Shown: one piece after another, positions 21,811 to 32,312 of the stretch
How the letters are laid out: the number at the start of each line of letters is the position of its first letter
Numbering within the stretch: the first letter of the stretch is position 1
Assembly (NCBI GenBank): GCA_030266395.1
Contig: JAJDHX010000003.1
Coordinates: 1 to 63,334 of the forward strand
From: Selenomonadales bacterium OttesenSCG-928-I06
GTDB lineage: Bacteria > Bacillota > Negativicutes > Sporomusales > Sporomusaceae
Length of the DNA stretch: 63,334 bases
Reading direction: 5' to 3'
Position numbers and translations under genes: made by a program
Notes under the pieces: generated by a model
Told to the model about the DNA's origin: nothing
The model's database searches: none
The model's input: the letters and a program-made list of their open reading frames with translations, nothing else

Positions 21811-23035
21811 GTTGATCCTCCTGTTTAAATATTTTTTTACTTATATTTTCTAAAAATCTAGAAAAATTTTGCGGAGACTTTTTATTATTACCGGCATCTT
21901 CGAAAGGAAACTTGTTTTTGGCAAGTTGAAAAATGCCGTAACAACAAGCATTTTGAGGAGAGTTGTATTCTTTAGATAGATCTTTTAGATCTATTTTTTT
22001 AATATCACATTCAAAGGCTTCTGCTAATAGCTCGTTTAAGCTGTTAGAATTAGCACAACCTCCAGCAAGTACTATATTAATTTTTTTATAAAGATTTTCA
22101 TCATTATTATAAATATTTGTTATTACATAGTCATGAATTAATGCAATAATTTCTTCAGTTCTGCTTTGGATAATGTTATGAAGCAAGTCATAGTTGATTA
22201 GCTTGTCTTTTGTATTATCATTGTTACAATCCAGAATTATATTTTGACCATAAAGGTTTTTATCTAGTTTAGAATAATATCTGTTTATTGCTTCTGCATG
22301 GAAAAAATCCACATCAATACTAGTTTTAATATCATTAGTAATGTAAATTCCACCCAAAGGGATAGAATTTGTTGTTTTAATACAACCGTCAGAAATAAGT
22401 GCTATTTCTGTGCTGCCTGCGCCAACATCGATAAAAAGAAAATCTTGCTTTTGATCTTCCAAATTTAAAATTGCAGCTGTAGCTCCGGCGATGCTTTTTA
22501 TAACTATGTTATCTATTTTTATTTTATTTTTCAGAAATCCTATTTTTAAGGTTTCTAAAATCTTCTTGTCTATACTTATAATATGAGTCAATACTTTCAA
22601 GCCATCTTGAGGACTGGAAATTACTTTTTGTGACAAGTTTTCAGCATGTGATATGTAAAGTACTTCTTGATCTTCTGGTATACATGAAAGTTTGGCTGCT
22701 TTGTAAGCTTTTTTAATATCTGCTTCAGTAATTTTATCTGGAGAAGATAGTGCTACTTCTCCTGTTGTAGTATTTCTTGTTAAAAATGAGCCATCTATAC
22801 CCAGAAAAACCACACCATTATTTATTAATTCAGTTGTTAATGATGTGCAATCTAAAGCTTGTCTTATTGAATGACAAAGTGCATCAATATCTGTTAATTC
22901 TCCTTTGGAAAAGCCTTCCACGGGAGCAATGATATTGTCAGTTATGGTATAAGTATCATCTTCATATGTAAAACCTGAAAATATTTTAATTGATTCTGAA
23001 CCTATATCAATAGATATAATGCATTTTTTTTTCAT
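21803..23035 (-). CDS. ftsA: Cell division protein FtsA
   Basis: Actin-fold motifs [36 protein letters not shown]; start set at MKKKC rather than the longer ORF; overlaps ftsZ. Confidence 0.87.
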   Translation of the reverse strand: MKKKCIISIDIGSESIKIFSGFTYEDDTYTITDNIIAPVEGFSKGELTDIDALCHSIRQALDCTSLTTELINNGVVFLGIDGSFLTRNTTTGEVALSSPDKITEADIKKAYKAAKLSCIPEDQEVLYISHAENLSQKVISSPQDGLKVLTHIISIDKKILETLKIGFLKNKIKIDNIVIKSIAGATAAILNLEDQKQDFLFIDVGAGSTEIALISDGCIKTTNSIPLGGIYITNDIKTSIDVDFFHAEAINRYYSKLDKNLYGQNIILDCNNDNTKDKLINYDLLHNIIQSRTEEIIALIHDYVITNIYNNDENLYKKINIVLAGGCANSNSLNELLAEAFECDIKKIDLKDLSKEYNSPQNACCYGIFQLAKNKFPFEDAGNNKKSPQNFSRFLENISKKIFKQEDQHA

Positions 23036-23124
23036 GGCTCTATTCTCTTTATAAAAATTTATGTCCAACAATGAATACATTAGACATTGATAGTGAATTT
23101 ACCTTTTTTCTTGTTAAAAATAAA

Positions 23125-23499
23125 TTATTTTTTTAGCAGGTGACGTCTTATTATTGCTAAGTTTTGGAATATGCGCAAACCAAAGGCTAAAACAGATACA
23201 TAATATAGATCAATGCCTAATTTATAGCCAACATAAACAAGCCCTACTGCAAGTAGTGCATTTGTAAAAAAACCTGTTATAAATATTTCATTATCAAATT
23301 TATCTTCAAGCGCTGATCTGAGTCCACCAAATACAGAATCCAGACATGCTAAAAGAGCAACAGACATAAACTGAGAATATTGAGCAGGTAATGTAAGCGG
23401 AAAAGAACTTCCGATTAAAATTCCTACTAAAACTCCTATTACAGGTAAACTTAAACTTATGAAAATAGATTTTTTACTTTTTGCTGGCATTTTATTCAC
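23125..23499 (-). CDS. DUF1290 small basic protein
   Basis: Three-TM protein, ACLDSVFGGLRSALEDKFDN. Confidence 0.85.
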   Translation of the reverse strand: MNKMPAKSKKSIFISLSLPVIGVLVGILIGSSFPLTLPAQYSQFMSVALLACLDSVFGGLRSALEDKFDNEIFITGFFTNALLAVGLVYVGYKLGIDLYYVSVLAFGLRIFQNLAIIRRHLLKK

Positions 23500-24193
23500 C
23501 TACTACTTCTTCTTTAATAGGTTTAGCATATTCATATTTCATTGATCCTTTATATTTAGGAATTTGTATAACATCTTGTTTTTTTATAGAAATTTGAATA
23601 CCCCAAAATTGCAGTGTTTCTATTACACCGCCACGCATTTTAAGAGAGTTTTCCAGGTTTTTGGAATTACCGATAACTTTTACTTCATATGGGGCGGCAC
23701 ATCTAGTGTTATTTACAGAAAGAGTGGGTCCTGCACAGCGAATTTCAGAACTGGCTATAATTCTTTGATCATTTATAGACATAGCTTCTGCTCCTGCTGC
23801 CCAAAGTTCATTAATTACTTTTAAGATATCATCATCATGTATTAAATATAAATTAGGGTTTTCACCAAGTTTTCCAACTCTCTTACTATCATCTATAGTC
23901 ACAATAATACCAGGTCCTTCTACTGTTATAAGACCTGCTGCCATTTGAATTGTTTCCAAGTTTTTAGCTGCTAATTCAGCTTCACTTTTTTGTTTTAATT
24001 CTTCGTTTTGTTTAGTTAAATCTCTAATTTCTTTTTCGGCTTTAATCAATTGTTGTGATAAATCTTCGATTCTTTGAAAAGGAACAGAAGAAGAAATATC
24101 TTTTGTTGTTCTAAATTGTACTGCCAGCATTATTCCTAATATGATGCAGACAAAGATTATTGACAATCTACCTGGCTTTTTTAGTGAAAACAC
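23492..24193 (-). CDS. DUF881 family protein
   Basis: AGLITVEGPGIIVTIDDS, VINELWAAGAEAMSINDQRI. Confidence 0.88.
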   Translation of the reverse strand: MFSLKKPGRLSIIFVCIILGIMLAVQFRTTKDISSSVPFQRIEDLSQQLIKAEKEIRDLTKQNEELKQKSEAELAAKNLETIQMAAGLITVEGPGIIVTIDDSKRVGKLGENPNLYLIHDDDILKVINELWAAGAEAMSINDQRIIASSEIRCAGPTLSVNNTRCAAPYEVKVIGNSKNLENSLKMRGGVIETLQFWGIQISIKKQDVIQIPKYKGSMKYEYAKPIKEEVVGE

Positions 24194-24253
24194 TTCAAAC
24201 CGCTCCTTTAATTTGTATATTGAGACAAGAGACGATAATGTTTATATATAAAT

Positions 24254-25078
24254 TCAGTTGTTTGTTGTTGGGGTATTGTTTTCTTTTTTTATTGTTTCTT
24301 CTTTTGGTATTTCTGCTTTTGGAATTTGTGTTTCTTTTTGTTTAATTTTTATAACAGGGGTAGCGTAACTTAAATCAATATATTCTACTTTTAGTTTGTT
24401 GTCTTTTATATCTTTTAAAATGCTTATTGTTAAAGCTGCTTTTTCCTCAATTCTGTCTAGTGATCCTACTTTTATTAAGATAGAGTCTGAAGTTATTGTA
24501 GATATAGCGTCATTATTAAATGAAATTTCTTTTAAAGAATTTAAAGTTGCTTCATCTAAAAGTTTAAGATATGAAAGGATATTTTTAATATCTGAGTTTT
24601 CAATTTGATCTCCTATATGTACATTGCCTAATATAGGGCCTTTAATTGTAGGGATATTTATATTGCTTATACTTTTAGAGACAGAAAAAACTAAAGCATC
24701 TTTGTCTATTTGAACAAAACCATATTTAAATTCAACAAAAGCTACAGGCTTTCTTTCTTTGATATCTATTACTATTGTTGTAGGCAGCTTTCTGGTGATA
24801 TTTACTTCGGAAACTCTAAGATCACTGAGTAGTCGTTCTTTTATTTCGACAGTATCTAAGCTAAAAACATTTATTTCTTTATTGTTGTTTATGTTAGCTA
24901 TTTCTAAGATTTCTTTTGTTGAGACATATTTGTTTTCTTTTACTTCTACTGTACCTATTTTAAAAAAGTCTGAGGTTATAAGCAGAAAAAATGAAATTAG
25001 TAGTCCCAAAGCAATAAGCCAAAGAAATAAAGGTAGTTTACTGTTATGTTGTTCTTTTATTTTGTCAGAAGTTTGCAT
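24254..25078 (-). CDS. ftsQ: Cell division protein FtsQ (POTRA)
   Basis: Single TM then POTRA-like EVKENKYVSTKEILEIANI; dcw context. Confidence 0.85.
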   Translation of the reverse strand: MQTSDKIKEQHNSKLPLFLWLIALGLLISFFLLITSDFFKIGTVEVKENKYVSTKEILEIANINNNKEINVFSLDTVEIKERLLSDLRVSEVNITRKLPTTIVIDIKERKPVAFVEFKYGFVQIDKDALVFSVSKSISNINIPTIKGPILGNVHIGDQIENSDIKNILSYLKLLDEATLNSLKEISFNNDAISTITSDSILIKVGSLDRIEEKAALTISILKDIKDNKLKVEYIDLSYATPVIKIKQKETQIPKAEIPKEETIKKENNTPTTNN

Positions 25079-25260
25079 TTTATCACGTCCATAGTTTTAG
25101 TGATCATAAAGATTATACAACTTATTTTCTTAAATTAAAATATAAAAAGTGAAAATAAATTAAATTTTATGGTTTTTATTTCAATATAATTTTAAAAAAA
25201 AGAAACTATAGTTTTAAGTTAAACATTAAGTTTCTTTAAGTTTTTTATAATATATGAAGA

Positions 25261-26196
25261 TTATTTTATAGAGCTCAATAAAATTTTCTCACACAGATCA
25301 GGAAAACTTATATTTTTGCTAAGAGCAGCTTTGGGCAATAAACTAGTAGCTGTCATGCCTGGAATTGTGTTTACTTCTAAAACATACGGATTTTCATTTT
25401 CATCTACCATGATATCTACTCTGGCAGCACCTGAACAACCAAGAATATTATAAGTTTTTAAGGCAACCATTTGTATTTCTTTTGTTTTGCTTTCGCTTAT
25501 TTGGGCAGGAACGATATAGTTTGTTGCACCTACTGTATATTTTGAATGATAATCGTAGCTACCTGAGTTTGGAACTATCTCAACAATAGGGAGGACGTCG
25601 TTTTCTTCAGAACTTAAAATTGAGACAGTAAATTCTCTGCCTTGTATAAATTGTTCAACTAAAATTTGATCATCATATTTAAAACAATCCCAAATAGCAT
25701 TTTTTAAGTCTGCTTCTTTTTTTACTATATTTACTCCTAAACTGGAACCTTGAGAATTAGCTTTAAGTACACATTGTTGGCCAAATGTTTTTAATATATC
25801 ATCATGAATTTGTTCGATGTCATTGTTTTCTTTTAAAGAGTAGAATTTAAATTTAGCTGTTGGAATATCGCCAGTTATAAACATTCTTTTAGAAATAATT
25901 TTGTCCATAGCAAGAGCACTTGCTGTAAGATTAGAGCCTGTATAAGGAATGTTTAACAAATCGAGAAATCCTTGTAATATTCCATCTTCGCCATATTTTC
26001 CATGTATTGCATTAAAGACTATTTCTATTTTATTATTTTTAAGAGCTTCATAAAAAGTTGCTGGATCAAGATCTATACCTATGGCATTATAGCCTTTTTC
26101 CTGGAGTGCATTTAAAATAGCTTGTCCTGTTCTCAGAGAAATCTCCCTTTCCGAAGAGGGACCTCCCATTACCACTGCTATTTTTTTTGTTTTCAT
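25261..26196 (-). CDS. ddl: D-alanine--D-alanine ligase
   Basis: VMGGPSSEREISLRTG, HGKYGEDGILQG, EVNTIPGMT. Confidence 0.96.
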   Translation of the reverse strand: MKTKKIAVVMGGPSSEREISLRTGQAILNALQEKGYNAIGIDLDPATFYEALKNNKIEIVFNAIHGKYGEDGILQGFLDLLNIPYTGSNLTASALAMDKIISKRMFITGDIPTAKFKFYSLKENNDIEQIHDDILKTFGQQCVLKANSQGSSLGVNIVKKEADLKNAIWDCFKYDDQILVEQFIQGREFTVSILSSEENDVLPIVEIVPNSGSYDYHSKYTVGATNYIVPAQISESKTKEIQMVALKTYNILGCSGAARVDIMVDENENPYVLEVNTIPGMTATSLLPKAALSKNISFPDLCEKILLSSIK

Positions 26197-26228
26197 TTTC
26201 TCATCTCCTGTTAAATTAAGTCTCTATC

Positions 26229-26261
26229 TTTTAAAGCGAGAATTTTTCTCGCTTTAAAAGA
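26229..26261 (-). terminator. Strong hairpin between murC and ddl
   Basis: ttttaaagcgagaa-tttt-tctcgctttaaaa. Confidence 0.75.
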
Positions 26262-26310
26262 ATTTATATAAAAGAGAAAGGAATTTTATAAGTAAGAATT
26301 TATAAATTCA

Positions 26311-27693
26311 TCATATAGTAATTTTGGCAAGTTTTTCTTTTAATTCTTCGCCTATTTTAAAGATATCTCCAGCTCCCATTGTAATTATTAGGTCGCCAGG
26401 TATAATTATTTTTTCTAAATAAGCTGCAATATTTTCTTTTTCTTTGATATATATGATTTCTTGATTAGAATTTTTTGTGGCTTCATCTATAATGAGCTTT
26501 GTACTTACTCCTTCAATTGGTGTTTCACCGGCAGAGTAAATATCTGTTAGTATTAGTAAATCTGCATTTCTAAAAGATTGACCAAACTCTTTATATAAAT
26601 GATTTGTCCTGGAATATCTATGTGGCTGAAAAACACAAATTAGACGTTTGGGATTTGTTTGTTTAGCTCCTATGAGAGTTGCTGTAATTTCTGTAGGATG
26701 GTGAGCGTAATCATCTACAATCCAAAAATCTTCTGTCTTATATTTTGTTTGGAATCTTCTTTTAGCACCTTTGAAGATAGCTAGGTTTGCTTGTATTTTC
26801 TCAATATTTAGGTTTAATTCAAACCCAGTTGCAACAGCAGCCAAAGAATTTAATACATTATGTTTGCCAGGGATGTTTATTTTTATTGTGCCAAGATTTT
26901 TTTCTTTAAAAAAGACATCATATGTTGTGTAAGAAGAAGTTGTTTTAATATTACGGGCAATATAATCTGCTTCTTCATTTTCTATTGCATAAGAGATACA
27001 CTTTCTATCAACTTCTTTTATAAGACCAGGTATATATTGATCATCTAAACATACTATTGCAATACCATCTTGTGGCAGGATTTCAATAAATTCTTTAAAA
27101 GCTTTAAGTATATTTGCTATTGATTTGTAATGATCCATATGATCATCTTCAATGTTTGTGATTATACAGATATCAAAAAACAAGTTTAAAAATGAAGAAT
27201 CGCTTTCATCAGCTTCTGCAACTAAATAAGGACCTTTTCCTAATTTTGAGCTGCCATTAATATCCGCAAGTTCTCCGCCAATAACAATTGTGGGGTCAAG
27301 GTCTGCTTTTTCCATCATTAATGCTATCATAGAAGTTGTTGTAGTTTTGCCATGCGCTCCTGCAACAGCAATACTTTTTCTGGATTTCATTAAATATGCT
27401 AAAACTTCTGAACGATGGATAATAGGAATATTTTTTTCTTTTGCAGCAATTATTTCAGGATTTGTGTCATTTATTGCAGAGGATACTACAACAATCTCAA
27501 CATCTTTGACATTGTCTTTAAGATGTTCTGAATAAATTTCACATCCTTGTTTTCTTAATTGTTCTGTTATTTCAGTTTTATTTATGTCTGAACCGGAAAC
27601 GACGTAATCCAGATTTATCATTATATTGGCAAGAGCACTCATTCCAGAACCGCCTATGCCGATAAAATGAATTTTCTTAATATCTTTTAGCAA
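26311..27693 (-). CDS. murC: UDP-N-acetylmuramate--L-alanine ligase
   Basis: IHFIGIGGSGMSALA, AGAHGKTTTTSM, DDYAHHPTE. Confidence 0.97.
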   Translation of the reverse strand: MLKDIKKIHFIGIGGSGMSALANIMINLDYVVSGSDINKTEITEQLRKQGCEIYSEHLKDNVKDVEIVVVSSAINDTNPEIIAAKEKNIPIIHRSEVLAYLMKSRKSIAVAGAHGKTTTTSMIALMMEKADLDPTIVIGGELADINGSSKLGKGPYLVAEADESDSSFLNLFFDICIITNIEDDHMDHYKSIANILKAFKEFIEILPQDGIAIVCLDDQYIPGLIKEVDRKCISYAIENEEADYIARNIKTTSSYTTYDVFFKEKNLGTIKINIPGKHNVLNSLAAVATGFELNLNIEKIQANLAIFKGAKRRFQTKYKTEDFWIVDDYAHHPTEITATLIGAKQTNPKRLICVFQPHRYSRTNHLYKEFGQSFRNADLLILTDIYSAGETPIEGVSTKLIIDEATKNSNQEIIYIKEKENIAAYLEKIIIPGDLIITMGAGDIFKIGEELKEKLAKITI

Positions 27694-27867
27694 AGGATTT
27701 GCTCCTTTCTTTGCCTCAACATATAAAATGAATATATGTTTTATTCTGTATTTATTAGTAAAAATTAAATATATATAAATAAAAAAACTTAATTATTTTA
27801 GAAAGGAATTTTAGATTTATAAATGTTTTATTGTCAAACATTGATTTTGGGATATGTCTGTTTAAAC

Positions 27868-27945
27868 ATACAATATTATATGCTATATAGGTGAGTGGTG
27901 CTACTTGCTTGTTTTGTTAGTAAAAGAGTTGTAGCAATATTGTAT
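27868..27945. repeat. Inverted repeat between murG and murC
   Basis: ATACAATATT-atat-GCTA ... TAGC-AATATTGTAT. Confidence 0.5.
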
Positions 27946-27962
27946 AACCAGAGACTTGAATT

Positions 27963-29090
27963 TTATTTTTTCACTAGAGAAAATGCTAGTTTAGCTATAG
28001 TAGAAGCGGCATCTTTAAAGCCTGCTTCTTTACTTTTTTCAGCCATATCATGCAGCTTATTTTCGTTATTAATTAAGGAATAGATGACAGCTAAAAGCTC
28101 TTCGCCATTTAGTTCAGAATCTTTTATAACAATGGCTGCACCTTTTTTCTCTAAAACTCTGGCATTTATTTCTTGATGATTTGCTGTTGCATAAGGATAA
28201 GGAATTAAGATGCTTGGAATACCTTTAGCAGTTAATTCTGCCAGTCCAATTGCTCCGGCTCTGAAAATAGCCAGATCTGCTACCGCTAAAGCTTGCGGCA
28301 TATTATAAAGATAAGGTTGTATGGTAATATTTCCAATTTTTGAAACTTCTATACCGGAATTTGTCAGTTTCTCAACTACACTATTATACTCAGTTTTACC
28401 AGTGACATGCAATATTTGCAGGGTATCTTTTAGAGAATTATCTTTACTTAAAATTTTATAAATGTCTATCATTGCGTTGTTAATACTGCGGGCACCTCTG
28501 CTGCCGCCTGATATTAAAAGTGTTTTTTTATTATTTAATAAACTTAAAGATTTTAAGCTTTCTGTTCGATCTTCTTCTAAGACGTCTTTTCTAATAGGGT
28601 TGCCAGTAACAATTATTTTTCCTTTATATTTAGAAAAATAAGTTTCTGCTTCTTTATAACCTAGAGCTATTTTATCTACGAATTTTGCCAGGATTTTATT
28701 TGATACTCCAGGAATGGCATTTTGTTCTTGAATTATTGTTTTTTTATTTAATAAACTTGCTGCCAGTAATACCGGACCACAAACAAAACCTCCTGTACCA
28801 ATTACAACATCAGGTTTAAATTTTTTAATTATTTGTATAGAAGAAAAAACACTGGTTCCGGCTTTGAGTATAGTTGTCACATTACTAAATGATAAGGACC
28901 TTTCAAATCCTTGTACATTTATAGTAGTGAATTTATATCCTTCTTTAGGCACTATATCTGATTCTAAACCTTCTTTTGTTCCTACAAAAAGTATCTCGCA
29001 TTTATCATCCAAAAGGGTAAGTTCTTTTGCTATAGCCAGGGCAGGATATATATGGCCACCAGTGCCTCCGCCTGAAATTATAAATTTCAT
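27963..29090 (-). CDS. murG: MurG, UDP-GlcNAc:undecaprenyl-PP-MurNAc-pentapeptide GlcNAc transferase
   Basis: ISGGGTGGHIYPALA, GAIGLAELTAKGIPSILIPYPYATANHQ. Confidence 0.96.
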   Translation of the reverse strand: MKFIISGGGTGGHIYPALAIAKELTLLDDKCEILFVGTKEGLESDIVPKEGYKFTTINVQGFERSLSFSNVTTILKAGTSVFSSIQIIKKFKPDVVIGTGGFVCGPVLLAASLLNKKTIIQEQNAIPGVSNKILAKFVDKIALGYKEAETYFSKYKGKIIVTGNPIRKDVLEEDRTESLKSLSLLNNKKTLLISGGSRGARSINNAMIDIYKILSKDNSLKDTLQILHVTGKTEYNSVVEKLTNSGIEVSKIGNITIQPYLYNMPQALAVADLAIFRAGAIGLAELTAKGIPSILIPYPYATANHQEINARVLEKKGAAIVIKDSELNGEELLAVIYSLINNENKLHDMAEKSKEAGFKDAASTIAKLAFSLVKK

Positions 29091-29264
29091 AACAATGCGG
29101 CTAACTACTAGTTTTGCCGCTGCCTCCTTTGTTTTAAAAATAAAGGATTAATAAATCTTTATAGTATAATCTATTGCTAAGGTTTATAAAACGCCAAAGT
29201 TCAATTAATAAAATTAATTATTATATAATTTTACCTTAATATTCATATATTAGCAAAAAAAAAT

Positions 29265-29300
29265 AAAAAAATCATGATAAGCATGTATCTGCTGCGTTGG
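29265..29300 (+). repeat. Partial (left-arm) copy of the palindromic element
   Basis: aaaaaaatcatgataagcatgtatctgctgcgttgg repeats the left end of copy B, offset 43 bp. Confidence 0.8.
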
Positions 29301-29308
29301 CTTTAAAC

Positions 29309-29435
29309 AAAAAATCATGATAAGCACTCATCTACTGCGTTGGTTCCAAATAGCCCATAGTCGACGTACAGGGAGTACGACTCCTACGGTCTATTTGAAA
29401 TCCGCCTTGTATCTGAGCACTTCTCATGATTTTTT
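29309..29435 (+). repeat. Palindromic repeat element, copy B
   Basis: Outer arms aaaaaatcatga (29309-)/tcatgatttttt (-29435); inner CAAATAG (29347-29353)/CTATTTG (29391-29397); catctactgcgttgg and ccttgtatctg motifs. Confidence 0.85.
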
Positions 29436-29486
29436 GGCTGGGTGGCTGATAATTTTTATAAATTTTGCTTATTGGAAACAAATTAA

Positions 29487-30611
29487 TTATTTTAGATTTA
29501 TATTTCTTGATATATTAAGCAAGATTCCTACAGAGGCTAGGGTGAAAATTAGGGCAGAGCCTCCAAAACTTAGAAAGGGGAGAGGGATTCCGGTAACTGG
29601 CATGGAGGCTGTTACTACAGCAAGGTTCATAATGGCTTGTAGTACTATTACTATTGTTATACCTGTTGCAAGAAGGCTCCCATAGCGATCTGGAGCTTTC
29701 ATGGCTGTTTTTAAACCACGCCAAAGCAGCAAGAAAAATAAAGCTAAGATACAAAATCCGCCGATGAAACCTAGTTCTTCACCTAAAATTGCAAAAATGA
29801 AATCTGTGTGTGGTTCAGGCAGATATAAAAATTTCTCTCTGCTTCTGCCAAGACCAACGCCAAAGAGTCCGCCAGAACCTATTGCATAAAGAGACTGGAT
29901 AATATGATAGCCGCTGTTAAGTGGGTCAGACCAAGGATCACTAAAAGCTAAAATACGTTTCATTCTATATGGTTCCAATATAATTGCACCAATAATTCCT
30001 AAAACACCGACACTGCCTAGTGAAGCCAAGTGAGATATTTTTGCACCTGCAACAAAAAACAGGACAAAGACAGTACCAGCTATAACAAGGGCGGTACCTA
30101 AATCCGGTTCTTTTAAAATAAGACCAAAAACTAAAAGCAGTATTAAAAGTTGAGGCAAAAGACCACTGAAAAACTTTGTAATATTTGTTTTAGCATTTGC
30201 CAGTGTTTTACTATAAAAGAGCACCATGCCAAGTTTGGCTACCTCAGAAGGTTGCAGATAAAAAGAGCCAAAACCAAGCCAGCGTCTAGCTCCGTTTACT
30301 ACTTTTCCAAAGCCAGGGACAAGAACAAGAATTAAAAGAATAAGAGTAACTAGTATAATGGGGTTAGCCATTTTTTTCCAAAAATGATAGTCTATATTCA
30401 TTGTAATAAACATAGCAAATAGGCCAATTGATGACCATAAAATTTGGCGTTTCAGAAAATAATAGCTGTCATCAAATGTAACATAGGCTGAGATGGCACT
30501 GGCACTGTATACCATTACAACACCAAAACCCAAGAGCAAAATTACACTAAAAAACATAATAAAGTCAGGCATTTTTGACTTTTGCTCCATTGTTAATTCC
30601 TCCTTTTTCAA
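29487..30611 (-). CDS. ftsW: Lipid II polymerase/SEDS protein FtsW (SpoVE-like)
   Basis: VMVYSAS, DLGTALV, NSGYHIIQSLYAIGSGGLFGVGLGRS, LPFLSFGGSAL. Confidence 0.95.
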   Translation of the reverse strand: MKKEELTMEQKSKMPDFIMFFSVILLLGFGVVMVYSASAISAYVTFDDSYYFLKRQILWSSIGLFAMFITMNIDYHFWKKMANPIILVTLILLILVLVPGFGKVVNGARRWLGFGSFYLQPSEVAKLGMVLFYSKTLANAKTNITKFFSGLLPQLLILLLVFGLILKEPDLGTALVIAGTVFVLFFVAGAKISHLASLGSVGVLGIIGAIILEPYRMKRILAFSDPWSDPLNSGYHIIQSLYAIGSGGLFGVGLGRSREKFLYLPEPHTDFIFAILGEELGFIGGFCILALFFLLLWRGLKTAMKAPDRYGSLLATGITIVIVLQAIMNLAVVTASMPVTGIPLPFLSFGGSALIFTLASVGILLNISRNINLK

Positions 30612-30632
30612 GACTGAAATAAGTAGGATATG

Positions 30633-30781
30633 TAAAAACTAACGATAAGCACACATCTGCTACTTTGGTTGGAAAAAACAGACTATCTACAAGGGGCACA
30701 CGTGGTTATGTACTAAATGTACACCGCCCAGCCTGTTTTTTACAATCCGCTTTGCATCTGCATACTTATCGTTAGTTTTTA
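30633..30781 (+). repeat. Palindromic repeat element, copy C
   Basis: Perfect 17-bp arms TAAAAACTAACGATAAG/CTTATCGTTAGTTTTTA; inner AAAAAACAG (30673-30681)/CTGTTTTTT (30733-30741); catctgctactttgg and ctttgcatctg motifs. Confidence 0.87.
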
Positions 30782-30937
30782 CGGTTGAATGGCTGTAGGG
30801 TGTGTGTTTTATCATTTCAAAAAGTTTTTAAAAGGGTTTAACACATTATGAATTTAAAAATCAAAATGCATCAGACCCCATTTTTTCGACTATTTATTTA
30901 AGTATTCTCCTACAATATCTTTTATATTCAATTTTTA

Positions 30938-32308
30938 CTAGGCTAATGATCGAACTAGTTTTTTAAATTCTTCGCCTCTTTGTTCATAATTATCAAACAT
31001 GTCAAAACTGGCACAAGCAGGGGAGAGCAGTACTACTTGAGGTTCTTTTGCAAGTTTGTGAGCGAGTTCTACAGCTTCTTTAAAAGTAGTTACTTGATGA
31101 ATATTTTTAATATTATGTTTTGTTGCTTCATTATAGAATCTTTCTTTTGCTTCGCCAAGCAAAATAAGTTCATCAACTCTTTCTTTAACTAAGTTTAAAA
31201 ATTCATCCAAATCAGTGTTTTTATCTTTGCCGCCAGCAATTAAGATGATATTTTTAGGAAAACTTTCTAAAGCTTTTATAGTTGACTCTGGGTTTGTTGC
31301 TTTAGAATCATTAAAATAAGATACGCCATTTATAGTAGCAGTAGGCTCGATTCTGTGTTCTACACCTTCAAATGTTTTTAAAATACAGGAGATATTCTCT
31401 TTTGTTACACCTGCTAGAAATGCCGCTACTGATGCTGCTAAGGCATTTTCCAGATTGTGATTTCCTCTGATTTTTATATCATCTATATGACAGATATCTG
31501 TCTTTGTTTTATCTAGAGATATTGTGATTTTTCCATCTTTTACGAAAATAGAATTCATGTTTTCCAGATTTTCTTTTCTGCTAAAGTAAATTAATTTACC
31601 TTTCACTCTATCTTTCATTTCACATGTTTTTTCATCATCGTAATTTAAAATTATATAGTCAGAATCAGTCTGATTTTCAAAGATTCTTTCTTTGGTTTTT
31701 TGATAGTTTTCTAGGGAACCATGTCTTTCTATATGATCAGGAGTTATATTTAAAATCAGTGAAATATAAGGTTTAAAGGTAGAAACTCCTTCAAGTTGAT
31801 AACTTGAGATCTCAGCGACTACAAGACCATCTTGAGGAATATCTATAACTTCTTTTGATAGAGCAATACCAATGTTGCCTCCGACTGCAACTTTCTTGTT
31901 TGTCGTTTTAACCATTTCACCTAAAAGTGTAGTTGTAGTAGTTTTGCCATTGGTGCCTGTAACAGCTATAATTTTTGCTTCGCAAAGCCTATAGGCTGCT
32001 TCAATTTCACTTATGACAGGTATGTTTTTTTCTATAGCTTTTTTTACAAGAGGAATATTGATTGAAATACCGGGAGATAAAACCAAGTAATCTATTTTTT
32101 CCAGAAGATTTTCATCTTGTCTTCCTAAAGATAAATTTACGCTGGTGGTGTCAAGAATATGTATAGGACTTTTTAAATCTTTTTTTTCTTTTGTATCACT
32201 TAAAGTTACATTTGCACCTTGGGCAGACAATACTTCAGCTGCAGATATACCACTTATTCCTGCTCCTAGAATTAGTATGTTTTTATTCTTGAAATAGTCT
32301 TTCTTCAT
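30938..32308 (-). CDS. murD: UDP-N-acetylmuramoylalanine--D-glutamate ligase
   Basis: GAGISGISAAEVL, AVTGTNGKTTTTTLLGEM, LLSPACASFDMFDNYEQRG. Confidence 0.97.
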   Translation of the reverse strand: MKKDYFKNKNILILGAGISGISAAEVLSAQGANVTLSDTKEKKDLKSPIHILDTTSVNLSLGRQDENLLEKIDYLVLSPGISINIPLVKKAIEKNIPVISEIEAAYRLCEAKIIAVTGTNGKTTTTTLLGEMVKTTNKKVAVGGNIGIALSKEVIDIPQDGLVVAEISSYQLEGVSTFKPYISLILNITPDHIERHGSLENYQKTKERIFENQTDSDYIILNYDDEKTCEMKDRVKGKLIYFSRKENLENMNSIFVKDGKITISLDKTKTDICHIDDIKIRGNHNLENALAASVAAFLAGVTKENISCILKTFEGVEHRIEPTATINGVSYFNDSKATNPESTIKALESFPKNIILIAGGKDKNTDLDEFLNLVKERVDELILLGEAKERFYNEATKHNIKNIHQVTTFKEAVELAHKLAKEPQVVLLSPACASFDMFDNYEQRGEEFKKLVRSLA

Positions 32309-32312
32309 TAAT

